NCBI RefSeq assembly: GCF_000002985.6
Contig: NC_003279.8
Coordinates: forward strand, 10,788,001-10,852,000
DNA: 64,000 bases
DNA from: Caenorhabditis elegans
Lineage: Eukaryota; Nematoda; Chromadorea; Rhabditida; Rhabditidae
Direction of reading: 5' to 3'
The notes below the pieces were generated by a model, which worked only from the letters and a program-made list of their open reading frames with translations, had not been told where the DNA came from and did not search any database. Position numbers and translations under genes: made by a program. Shown piece after piece: positions 1 to 14,600 of this stretch (its first letter is position 1; every line of letters begins with the position of its first letter).

Positions 1-240
1 TAATTTATACCAAATTGACAGATGTAGAGCTAAACTCCTCAAAATTTTCTAAAGTTCTTATAATTTTACTGTTGTCTGCGTTTCAAGGCCTGAAATATTG
101 TAGGCACTATCGTAGGATTACAACCGGATTTGTAACTTTGATTATCTGAAAAGGAAAAATATTAAACTTTTCTTTCAGGATTTTTCGCAATTGCCGGCGT
201 AATAATTGCTAAAAGTCGACTTTAACTTCAATATATTTTA
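1..240. other. Gene-free left edge
   Basis: AT-rich sequence with no supported gene. A TCTGCGTTTC motif occurs near position 77. The sequence just before 241 ends in a splice-acceptor-like TTTTAG, which matches the intron end that precedes the homologous marc-6 exon. Confidence 0.4.
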
Positions 241-764
241 GCATTCCGAATCTGAAACTAGTTCCCAAATGCCATCTCTCCTTATCATTATAGTCTTCTT
301 GCTGGTATTCTTGGAAATTGGATTTTTCCCTGTAATGTGTGGATGTTGGATGGATGTTTGTACACTTCCATTATTCAATATAACATTATCACAAAGAATT
401 GCAACATTTGCCACAGCTCCATTCATGTCAATATTCCTTCATTGGATGGTTGGAATGATTTATGTATTTTATTCAGCGTCATTTGTGATTCTTCTTCGAG
501 AAATCCTTCGTCCTGGTGTACTATGGTTTATGAGAAATCTCAACGATCCCGACTTTAATCCAATTCAAGAAATAATTGATCTACCGTTCACGCGGCATTT
601 CCGAAGACTTGTTGTATCTACAACTCTGTTCTTTTCAACGATTCTTCTGACATCCTACATCCCGCTCAACATAATCTCATCACTTATTCCACATCTTCTA
701 CCCTACAGAAACTCCACTTTCTGAACTCTCGCTGGAATTGATGTTTCTTCAAGAATTCATCACA
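241..764 (+). pseudogene. Truncated partial duplicate of marc-6 exon 5
   Basis: This stretch is a second copy of part of the large membrane-spanning exon of marc-6 (15000-16216), same strand, about 14.7 kb upstream. Positions 279-650 match 15190-15560 almost base for base. Before that, 241-276 align to about 15011-15045 at roughly 75% identity and contain stops in the marc-6 frame. About 140 bases of the exon (15046-15189) are missing between the two blocks. At 706 a 19-base deletion relative to marc-6 shifts the frame, giving a stop at 722-724, while recognisable homology continues to about 764. An open frame of 151 codons (269-724) survives and would encode several marc-6 transmembrane helices, but without the RING-CH domain. 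Most likely a pseudogene fragment; expression of the short ORF cannot be excluded. Confidence 0.85.
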
Positions 765-1136
765 ATTGTGTACTCTCACATGGCCCCTCCGTAAATAACA
801 TGGCGGGAATATTGCATGCGGAGTGGTTGCGAAAGTGCGTGCGGCTGTTGCGTTCCTTGACCACGCCCAACTTCATTCCATTCTTTTTCGCGCGCAATCC
901 TCACTTTCAGCTCTAATTTTTCAGAGTTTACAGTTCTTCAGTGAAAAAATATTTGTCTCGTCAAAACGTTTTTTTCAAAATTTTAAAATTGTGTCAAAAA
1001 AAATTAATTTTTTCGCAAATTTCAAACTTTTAGCCTATCCGAATCCGTTGCTGGTCACTTTGTTTACGTTATCGATTTTTGCTTCCATCTCTCAATCCTC
1101 GTGACTTTAACACAATTTCTAACTTTCAGGGGAGAA
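765..1136 (+). promoter_or_regulatory. Probable promoter and outron of spt-16
   Basis: This gap before spt-16 is locally richer in GC than most intergenic sequence here and contains a CCACGCCC Sp1/KLF-like box at 861-868. A splice-acceptor-like AACTTTCAG ends 6 bases before the ATG at 1137, which suggests the start is trans-spliced. No gene is seen in the gap. Confidence 0.4.
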
Positions 1137-4901
<3,765 letters not shown>

Positions 4902-5591
4902 ATCCTGTTTGTATAATTTCCTCCGTTTTATTCTTTTGTTTTGTTTTTCAACTATTTAAATCCCCAAGAATTTTCTTCGCATCTCAATCAATCAATCCGT
5001 CCCGTTACACCCCCCATTTTACAACAATTTTACAACTAAAATCTGTCAATCCCCTTATTTTTCTTTCCCACTCAAAATTTGAGTCGATGCTAAAATATTT
5101 TTGATTTCAAAATCAATTAATGTCAAATGAAGTTTCATGGAGGCACGTTTTTACATAATTTTGTCGGTTTTCTGAAAATGTTTCCGTTTCTACTTTTTCT
5201 GATTAATATTACAACAACAAAATTATACAGATTTCTAAAAAGGAAAAGTTTTGCCAAATGGGTCTCGCCGCGCAGACGACAGGTTACTGTAGCTCGTGTT
5301 GATCTTCGAGCCGCTTTAGAATATTATGCAAAAGCGTCATAGACACGAGTTACCGTAGTCCTCGTGGCGAGACCCATTTGGCGAAAAGTTTTAATTTTAG
5401 ACGTCTGTGTAATAAGCAGTTGCTTGAAACATGAAGATCGTATGCAGAGGGTGGAGCATTGGAATGCTCTTGACATGCCACGTGTCTTGCACTTAGCCCT
5501 CTGATTGCGGTGGATTTGTGGGTTCGGTGAGTGGGAATTTTGCTGAAAATAATTTTTTAATTGAATAAACTCGCTAATTTCCGATTTACAG
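4902..5591. other. Intergenic gap with palindromic repeat
   Basis: This contains the spt-16 3' UTR region, a hairpin repeat (listed separately), and a more GC-rich block at about 5420-5530 with a CACGTG E-box near 5480 that may be the promoter of the next gene. An open frame at 5127-5342 is AT-rich and overlaps the hairpin; I do not regard it as a gene. Confidence 0.4.
5251..5385. repeat. Palindromic repeat, GCCAAATGGGTCTCGCC arms
   Basis: The left arm TTGCCAAATGGGTCTCGCC and the right arm GGCGAGACCCATTTGGCGA are inverted copies about 95 bases apart. Internal parts (CGTCATAGACACGAG against CTCGTGTTGATCTTCG) also pair partly. This is the structure of a short non-autonomous foldback element. 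Confidence 0.7.
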
Positions 5592-8500
5592 ATGCCGAAA
5601 CCACCTGGCCCAGTGGCAAAACGGTTAAAACTGAAGGATGATTCAGTTTCGGGTTCCGATTCAGCATCTACGAGAACGAGTCGAAAAACACGTGGAAAAA
5701 TGATGAGAAGTAATGAAAAAATAGGAACTTTGACGATGGATGAAGCCATTAAAGCTGCTGAGAAGATTACAGGATTTCAGAAAATTGGTAATATTATTGT
5801 TCCGCTGAATAGAAGGATCAGAAAGAGGCAGAGGTTTTGCAAGACTGTGGCGCGGTTCGATGCATTTCGATTTATGGAGGGTTCTGTAATACACGTGGAC
5901 AAGTTTTAACATAAAAATAGATCCAATTTTTAATCAGAAATCGATATAATAATTTAGAAAATTATTTTTTCCAACTGAAAAGATATTTATTTTTGTTGAA
6001 AAATTTGAAAAATGCCCGAAATTTGTCGTTTTCCGTTAAATTATATTTTACGGCAAATTTCAGGCATAACTTGAGGTATTTTTTCAAACGTTTCAACAAA
6101 ATAAATACTTTTCAGATGATTCACAGAGATATTCTAAGTCAAAAAATTAGAATCGACTTTTACCTGAAAACATATGAATATTTTTAGTGAAAAAACTATA
6201 TTCACATTTGTCCACGCGTAGTACAAAATCCTTCGTAAATCTACATGATAAAACTGTGCCGCAGACTTGCAAAACGCTCCACTTTTTTTCAGATTTTAAA
6301 CTGAAATTAGAAATTCACAGCTCAATTCATATCGATTTTTGAACAAATTTCAAATTTCCAGATCTCCGCCTAACACATCGTCGAGATTCCGATGCTGCAA
6401 ACTCGATGAAATGGATATCCACATTTGATGAAGATGACGTGGTTATTCAACGAAAACTCTGTATGATATGTAAGCAGAGTCCGATGGATGCTTTTTTCAA
6501 ATCTCATGTTGCTCAAGCTCATCCAGCTACACCATCGGAAGCATCAGAAGTGATGAGAAGACTCAGTGACGTCAGATATTCAAGATTTTGTCAAAATGGA
6601 CAAATTTCGAAGGAATCTATTCAAAAGATGTTCCCAACGATTTCACCGATTCTTCTGATCAATTTTCTTGCCGGCTTAGGATTTATAATATGTCGGAAAG
6701 ATTATAATAAGAAATCTGTGAATTTTGAGAAGAAATATCAGGGATCCGATGTTCGTGGTGTCTCAAAATCCGAAGCCAATGAAATTCTGAACTCTTTAAA
6801 ACAGAATTCCATTCGATTTCTGGATGAACTTGAATTCAGTGCTGAAATTGTTACGAATGCAAGAATGCTTGATCCTTCAACTCAATCTACAGTTCAATGC
6901 CATATTTGTGATAAAATTTCGAATCTGAAGAATTTCACGCGACACATGCAAATTCATAGGGATTCCTTGGAAATTTTGGGAATCAAATATTCATTGGATG
7001 ACGTCATTGAAATATTTAAAAGAATCACTGATGTTCGAAATACGTTGTACTACGCAGCACAACCAATATCACAATCAAAAATCATGGAAATTTGTGAAGG
7101 AAATGTCGAAGTTCAGAGGAAACTTGTTTCTTTTCTTCTTGACGCTGGATTCGTGGTAGCAGACACTTCGAAATATGAATCATTGGCTCAAAAGATTATT
7201 GTAATGGATCCGGAGATGCCAGAATTGATTGAAGTGAAAGAAGAACCAGAGGATTGCGATGAGAAATATGAACTACCGATTCTCGAAGTGTCGGAGCCTG
7301 GAAGCTCGGAGCCCAGTGAATCTAGAACGAGAAGTCGTTCTAGTAGTGTAACTGTAAGTTACTTGTGGCGCGGTTTTGATCAAAATCTTCCAGTTTCCTT
7401 TTTCAGCTTTCCAACAAATTGTTTTCTATAAAAATGTAGTGACACCTAGATTTTTGCAATCAGATACTGGCAATCTGTGAATTTTGCAAATACAGCGTCG
7501 CACTGAAAAAGAGAGTCATTTCGCAACCTTGCGGCACGGTTTTTCCTCCTTTTTTCGCCCGTTTTCCACAGGAAAAGAGGGAAATTGAAATTTCGAGGTC
7601 AAAAATTAAATGTTCTAAAATCGTTGAAAATGGTCGTAGAGAGCTGTGCTTTCAGCTTGCATTCGGTATTTATGTACTAATTACGAATTCAGTATAAAAA
7701 CCCGATTGATAGTGGAAAAATTTTTATTTTTAAGGCAAAAACCTCATTTTTTTGACAACATTTTTTCTGCCTCGATTTTCAGAAGGAAAATCGAACATTT
7801 TTGGAATAAATTTTACTTTAAAATGTAGCCAGAAGCTTACTCTACAATACTTTCACCTCAAAACCCAAGATTTCTAAAAGAGAACAGCGCACGAAGCGGT
7901 GGTTTGAGGATTGCACCCAAAAAAACACACCAAGGGGGAGATGCGGCGGGTGAAAGAGCGCGCACCACGGTTTGGAGCTCTATAAAATAGGTTTAAAGTG
8001 CTCAGATCGAAATGATTTTTAGGTGAACAGACGCGCCTCGTCGAGTTGTATATTCTCCTGGAAAATCTCGTGAAATAACAAAAATAGCAAAAAAATGTCC
8101 GAAATGGGACATTTTTTGACATTTGCGGAGGAATTGCATTTTCAAAAACGACCTCCCGTGGCACACTCGCCATTTAAGAGGAAATCAAGGCTGAAAAAAA
8201 GGGAAAAACTGGTGGAAAAGAATCCTAAAATAAAGAACTTTTTTTGCAAAATTAACTGATCGATAATAAGAAAACACCTTTAAAAAACCTTCAAAAATTT
8301 CCATTAAAACTAAAAAATATCGCAAAAAAGTTATTTCAGAGTGACACGAGCTCCATTTCGTCCACGAGTTCAACCGAATCCAGAATAATTCTCCGACCGT
8401 GCAGCTCTCCATCGGATGAACAATTCCCATATTGTGTACTGAATGCGATTCCAGAACATTTTGAAGTAGAACACGCACTTTTTGATATTTTGGAAGCAAT

Positions 8501-9900
8501 GACAGACGATTCGGAATTTAAATTAGAAAAATCTCAATTTGGATTCCTTCTTGGATATACTATGTATTGTCTTGTAGTTGCTAATGGAAGCAAACAGAAT
8601 GTTATTTCACGTTTGACACTCGGGGACTTTCGGAATTCAAAAATTGATGAGCAATCTGGACTTCATTATTTCTCGTTTTCAACTAAAACTACATGCAAAA
8701 AACTCGATACTCTGGAGTACCTATGTGCTGATGAACGAATTTGGAGAGCTCTAGAGATATTTGAAGTTGCAAGAGAAAGAAGAGCATTAGAAATGAAATG
8801 GAGCACATTGAATGAGAATTCTGCTCCATTTTTCTTTTCATTTGTCTCACCGTCTCCAATTGTCAAGGATACAAACTACTGGTTGAGCATATTTCTTCGA
8901 TCTTGTGGTATTGATTGGCTATGTAAGAGCAATAATATATGCTCGGCAGCCTGGTCGCTAGTGTTTCGAGATTCCAATAAAACATCTCATCAACAGTATG
9001 CGATCACTTATTTCAAATTGTTACGAGAAAAAGAACGAAGTCAGATTCAATTTCTTGATGGTGGTCTTGCTGGACATCCGACTTATCGCAAAATTTCGTC
9101 TGTAGTAATTTCAAAGAAACGAAAGAACCATATAGTACCGCATGAAAAGATTCGAAAAAAACAGAAAAGATATAGAACACCGGAACGTATAGGAATACCG
9201 AACAGGCCCAGAGGTGGAGATCATAAATCTTTGGATTTTAAGAGAAGAACCGGGAGATATGTTGAGCCTGAAAGCCCAGAAGATTCAGATGAGACTGATA
9301 AGGTTCAAGAATCTGTGATTTGTCATGTAAAGGAAGATCCTATCGATTCCACGTATTTTGATAGTTGTGAATGGTAATTGAAATTTAATTTTTTAAATTT
9401 CGATAATTCGGCAATTTCCGGTCTCGACATGACAAATTTTTGTAAAATACGAATTGTGTGCGTCTTTGAAGAGTACTGTAATTTCAAACCCTAGTTGCGG
9501 ATATTTTTGAAATTTTTTGATTTTTAAAACTCAACTTTAACAAAGAAAAACTTTCACGAATCAAAAGAAAAACGATTAAAAATCGAAAAAAATTCCACAT
9601 TTACAAAAGTTTTGAAGTTACAGTACTCTTTACATAAATTTATCGTGTCGAGACCGGGTACCGTATTTGTGAATGATTTTTTTCGGGAACAAAAACTTTT
9701 TGCCTTCCGAGCAACTAAAAAAAGTTTATTTGTGTAGTTTTTGACTCGCGAATTCAATTTTTCCAATCCCCATTCCCAACATAATAATTATTTGTTTCAG
9801 TATCCCAACTCCTCTGGAAATGACGTCACACTCGTCTTCTCAACTATATCAACAATATCGTGTGAAAGTCGAAGGAGATGTGACTCTAACCTGCCTCTAA
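5592..9900 (+). CDS. Two-zinc-finger protein with tyrosine-recombinase-like C-terminus
   Basis: I join four exons: 5592-5787, 6362-7353, 8340-9373 and 9801-9900, giving 773 residues. A TTTACAG acceptor abuts the ATG, so the start is probably trans-spliced. Two C2H2-type fingers are visible: C99, C102, H114, H119 and C245, C248, H260, H264. A serine-rich linker spans the exon 2/3 junction. Residues ~450-650 have a pattern reminiscent of tyrosine recombinases: ANGSKQNVISRLTLGDF aligns with the box-I arginine motif but has K481 where the catalytic Arg would be, H613 sits in a box-II-like TSHQQYAI, and LAGHP (H642) matches the LGH motif, with no following Tyr. That would make it a domesticated, inactive recombinase or DNA-binding protein; this is inference. 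The final small exon is preferred over reading into the intron, which stops at 9377. Probably nuclear. Confidence 0.75.
9420..9671. repeat. GTCTCGACACG palindromic repeat, copy 1
   Basis: The arms carry GGTCTCGACATGACAAATTT on the left and a GTGTCGAGACCGGGTACCGT type sequence on the right. Nested inside are GTGTGCGTCTTTGAAGAGTA and its inverted partner TTACAGTACTCTTTA. The left half overlaps the last intron of the zinc-finger gene. It belongs to the same family as the repeats at 14576, 17842 and 21523. Confidence 0.7.
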
Positions 9901-11636
9901 GCCTGTGTCTCTGCTTCTCTTCTCTCTCTTTCTCTCGTTGATAATTACGTTGCTACGGGTTACTTTATTTACATGTTCGCTGTCAAGTCATATGATTGCA
10001 TTTTTTGTTTTAGATAATATTATTATAATGCTTTAATAAATTCATCTCATTGTTTATTCATTAAATTTTTTTGAATTTCGTTAACTGACCGGTTGAAAGT
10101 CCGGAAATTAATTTATTATGATAATGAGTTTTTTTTTAAAGAAAACATGAGATAAATTGGTGATTTGCAAGAAAAAATCAATTCTTAATCAAAACCTTGC
10201 AAATTCTTCTCATTTTTGATTACTGGTAAAAACTAGAATTTCTCGTTTCCATCAGTTTATTCAATGATTCTAAAAAATTTACTGGAAAAACTGTATTCAT
10301 GAGATAAAGTTGAGCGTTTTTTACAGAAAATGATCCAAAATCAAAAAAAGTCTATAAATTACAGTACCCCTTTAAAGGCGCACGCCACTTTTGTAAAACG
10401 TCTCCTGCAACGATTAATTGTTTTCGTAGAAAATGTGTGCGCCTTTAAGCAATTACGGTAGTTTTTCACAATTTTTGTATGTTTTTATTTTATTTTCTAA
10501 TGAAAAAGTACCCATGTTTACCGATGAGGAGTGCGCGAATTTACTAAATAATAATTTATTAAATATAAATTCACTCAAATTTAAATTTTGATTTAAAAAA
10601 ATTAAAATCTGAAGAAATTCCAGAATTTAGAAATTATTTTAAATAGTAAAATTCTATTTTTCGTTAAAAATAATCTTTTCTAGGCTATAATGCACTTTCC
10701 TTCTCTATCCTATCACCATCCTGTCTCTCATTTCTATACACTCTCTCACCCGGTTTCCCTTTTTCTCTCTGCGTCTCCGATTTCCCAACACTCTTGCTGG
10801 TTGGTGGCTGTATCACGCTTTGAAGCTTCGAATACTCTAATTTTCAGCATAAATTTCAAAATCAACATGAGAAACTTATCGATTTTTGTTTTGATCACAG
10901 TTTCAGCTTTAATTTTAACTATTTTCTCAATTTTTTCACCGACAAAAATAGTTTTGCATTAAAATTTAGTGTTTTTCATGATTCTCCCACCAATTTTCTA
11001 ATTTTTTCACATTTTTAAAAAACATTCCAGTAGCTTTTCAAACTCGTGGACCCCCTTTGAAGAATTAAAGTTTATAGCTGGAAAGCTTGATTTTGGATCA
11101 TTTTCGCGAGTAGAAAACATTCAAATCGCTATTTTATCGTTTATTTAAAGCATTTTAGGTGATTTTTGATTTATTCACTGGTGAAAACTTCCGGAAAACG
11201 AGAATTTGTAGTTTCTAATTTATAATTAAATGATAAAAATTGGTTTTTGCTTAAAATCCTGGAAAATTGATATAAATTTGCGACTTTAGCATTAAATAAA
11301 GAAAAAAACGAAAATCCTCTAAAACAGGATTTCAGTAGAAATCCTGCAATTTTTTCATAGGTATTTACAATTTTCTGCTATATTTATCGATTTTAGAACA
11401 TTTCCGCTCATTCGTTTTGTATTTAACATTAAAAACGACAATTTGTCTACAACCTTGCCAAAAATTCAAAATCTTCTCCTCCGGGAGTATTTGAGCCACG
11501 TAAATCTACAGAATGTCGAATTAGAAGTATAAATTTCGGAATCCTGAACCTTTTTTTTGAAATATCGGCTTTAAATACTCGATTTCCTCTATTTTTAAAT
11601 ATAAAATTCCATTAATTTTCAGAATCCTCAAACCGA
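9901..11636. other. Intergenic gap upstream of marc-6
   Basis: This 1.7-kb gap is AT-rich. It contains pyrimidine-rich blocks at 9895-9945 and 10690-10810, the second with CTCTGCGTCTC, which look like promoter or outron sequence. There is one small inverted repeat (10362-10460). The open frame at 10690-10962 lies on the CT-rich block and has no coding character. Confidence 0.4.
10362..10460. repeat. Short inverted repeat with CTTTAAAGGCGCAC arms
   Basis: CCCCTTTAAAGGCGCACGCC and TGTGCGCCTTTAAGCAAT are inverted copies flanking about 40 bases. They match the inner part of the GTCTCGACACG palindrome family seen elsewhere in the window. Confidence 0.6.
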
Positions 11637-14600
11637 ATGGAAGTTGAACATGAACAACCACCGGAACATGAAGCCGGTAGTGTAGATGCTTCAAATCGAC
11701 CATCAACTTCTTCTGAAAATCCAAATCCAGAAGAACCGTGTCCACAACCACCTTCTGATCCAATAATCGATGATAATGATGATCATTGTCAGTTTTTGAA
11801 GTTTTTAATTGATAAAATCCATATTTTTCCAGTAATGTGTCGAGTATGTCGTGGAAATGAGGGAAGTCTCTATTATCCGTGCTTATGTACAGGAAGTATT
11901 AAATATGTACATCAAGAATGTCTAGTAGAGTGGCTCAAGTACAGGTAATGGTGATTTTCAATTAAAAATAGCTGAAAAAATGCCTAAATTTAGCCAAAAT
12001 CTGAGATTTCACCAATTTACAGCGGCTGGAATTTGATTTTTATTCAATTTTCCAATTTTGTTTGCCAATCGGCAAGAAAACGGATAAAAACCACTCAAAA
12101 ATAAGTAGAAATTTAAAATAATTAAATTCTGGTCGCTATGACACGAAAAAGGTGACAAAAGTTTTAGATTTTGGCAAGTTTTCGGGATTTTTCTTTCGAA
12201 ATTGAAAAAAAAGCAACTTTCGGGTAGTTTCTTAGATTTTTAGAAGAAATTTGAAAATTTAAGATCTAAAAAATAATTTTAAAAAACCAAAAAAATTGCT
12301 TCTAAAATGTAAAATTGAAGATTTCAAGCCAACTAGTTTTTGTTAAATGTTTTTGGTTTTGAAATTCTGAAAAAGTCTGTTAATGAAATTCAGCCTTTTC
12401 TAGTCAGTTTGAATTTTTTAAAATAAATTTTGATAATTTTGCCTGAAAAATACGATATCTGGAATATTAACGGCCGATTCTCAAATTGTGTGCGCCTGTA
12501 AAGAGTGCTGTAGCTCCTGATTTCTTGTTTCTCTCTAAAAATCAAACAAAAATTTAAAAATGTTAATTTTTTCAGTAAAAAAGAAGTATGTGAACTGTGT
12601 AATCACAAATATTCATTCCAACCAATTTATCGACAAGATATGCCAAAAGCTCTTCCAATTCTTGAAATATTACGTGGAGTTTTGATATCAGGAGCAATAA
12701 TGGTCAGAACATGGATTATATATACAATTGTAATGACTACATGGCTTGGAATTGTACCATTAACAGCCGCCCGTATCTATAATTGCATCTTCTATTTATC
12801 ATTTCATGACATTGTCAATGCACCATTCCAATTGTTCAAAGCTGAACATTTTTTCAATGATATTCTGAAAGGAAGTCTACTACTTCTCGTTTTTGTGTGT
12901 ACATTCATCTCGCTTGTCTGGCTCCGCGAGCAAATTATTATCGGTGGACCACAACACTTTTTGAATATTGAAGCGGAAGAGAATGAAGGAGAGGATGATG
13001 TTGTTAATGAGAATAATGAATCGTCGGATGAATCGGAAGATGATGAAGAAGATGAAGATGATGAGGAGGATGACGACGAGGATGATGAAGAAGAGGAAGA
13101 AGATAGTGAATCTGGATATGAAGAGGATCCTGTTCCAGAATTTCGTGAAGAAGGTGAAGCTTATGTGGCTCGGAGGAGAGTACCATTTGAAGAAAGAAGA
13201 CGTGATATTCTTGAAGCTAGACATGGATTCCGGCCGCAGATGGTACTGTAGATATAGGAATTTTGCAAGACCGCGGCGCGGTTTTTTTTCCTGAAAATAT
13301 ATTGAAAAACGAAAAAACTTCATCTAGGTTGCCTGAAGACCGCTAACTTTGGCGAATTTGAATTGCCGCGCTTTTGCCTCGAAACTCCGCCCATTTTTCC
13401 GTGCCGCACTTTTGTTTCTACGAATTCTTCGTCTTTCCTGAAGTTTTCAAGTGAAAAATAAGTGTCTTGTCTACAGGGACATTATTAAATGCTTATTGCT
13501 AAATGTTTCACTTGAAAATTTCAGGAAACAAAAATTCTATTTCAGAATTTACCTGCCAGTAATTTCAATAATTAAATTTCGTGTTTCTTTTGTGCTTTCA
13601 CGGATTTTCTGACTATTTTGGCTTTTTTATTATCAAATTGCTTTTTTTCCTAAAATATGTAAGCCACAAAAAGAGATTTTTTAGAAAAAAAAACATTAGA
13701 ATAACCTTAAACTGAAAAAAGTTGATAGCTTTGTAAAATTAATTGTTTGGTAAACCGCGCCGCAACCTTGCAAAATTCACAGATTAATTCAAAAATTCAC
13801 TAATTTTATTCATTATTTTAGCCAAATCTGGGTATATACGATGACATGAGAGATGATGAGAATGAAGTACTCGAAAATGATCATGTACTTCAAAATGTAC
13901 AAGAAGATCGTATTCCACCACCAATGGAGCCGGAGCCAATAGTTCCACGAGCAGCTGCACGTGCAAATCGACGAATTCGTCGTCAACGAGAAAATGAAGA
14001 AGCAGCGGCGGCAGCAGCAGCAGCTCAAGAACAAGGTGGAGCTGGAGATCAAGAAGATAATTGGAGAGAATGGGATCGATTTGGTGATGAACTGACATGG
14101 CAGAGATTATTGGGACTTGATGGATCTTTGATTTTCTTGGAACATGTATTCTGGGTTATATCATTGAATACACTTTTTACTGCTACTTTTGGTAAATTTT
14201 AATTGGAGTAGCGAGTTTTAAGCGGAATTTTCCCTTTTTTTAACAGTTTTTTTATTTAAAATATCTATAAATTTAGAAAGCGGAGACTAAAAATGATTAC
14301 CTAAGAAATAGTCAAAAAAAAAGTTTTTTTTGGATGGATTTTTGATATTTTTAATTTGTTTTTTGTTGAAAAAATAACTTTCAAAAAATTTACATTATTC
14401 CAAATAAACAAGAAACATTTTTATAAATTGCAATCTCAAAAAAATTTAAAATTTTGAATATTCTTATTTGATTATTGTTTTTATTCTGAAATTAACGGTG
14501 AAAAATTGTGAAAAACAAACAAATTAATTAATTAAAAATCAAGTTTTATTTATTTTACACGACTATTTTTGTTAAACGTGCGCCTTTAAAGAGTACTGTA

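Noticed and set aside
10690-10962. 90-codon frame upstream of marc-6
   Set aside because: It lies on a CT-rich promoter-like tract (Ser/His/Pro-rich by composition), with no splice structure.
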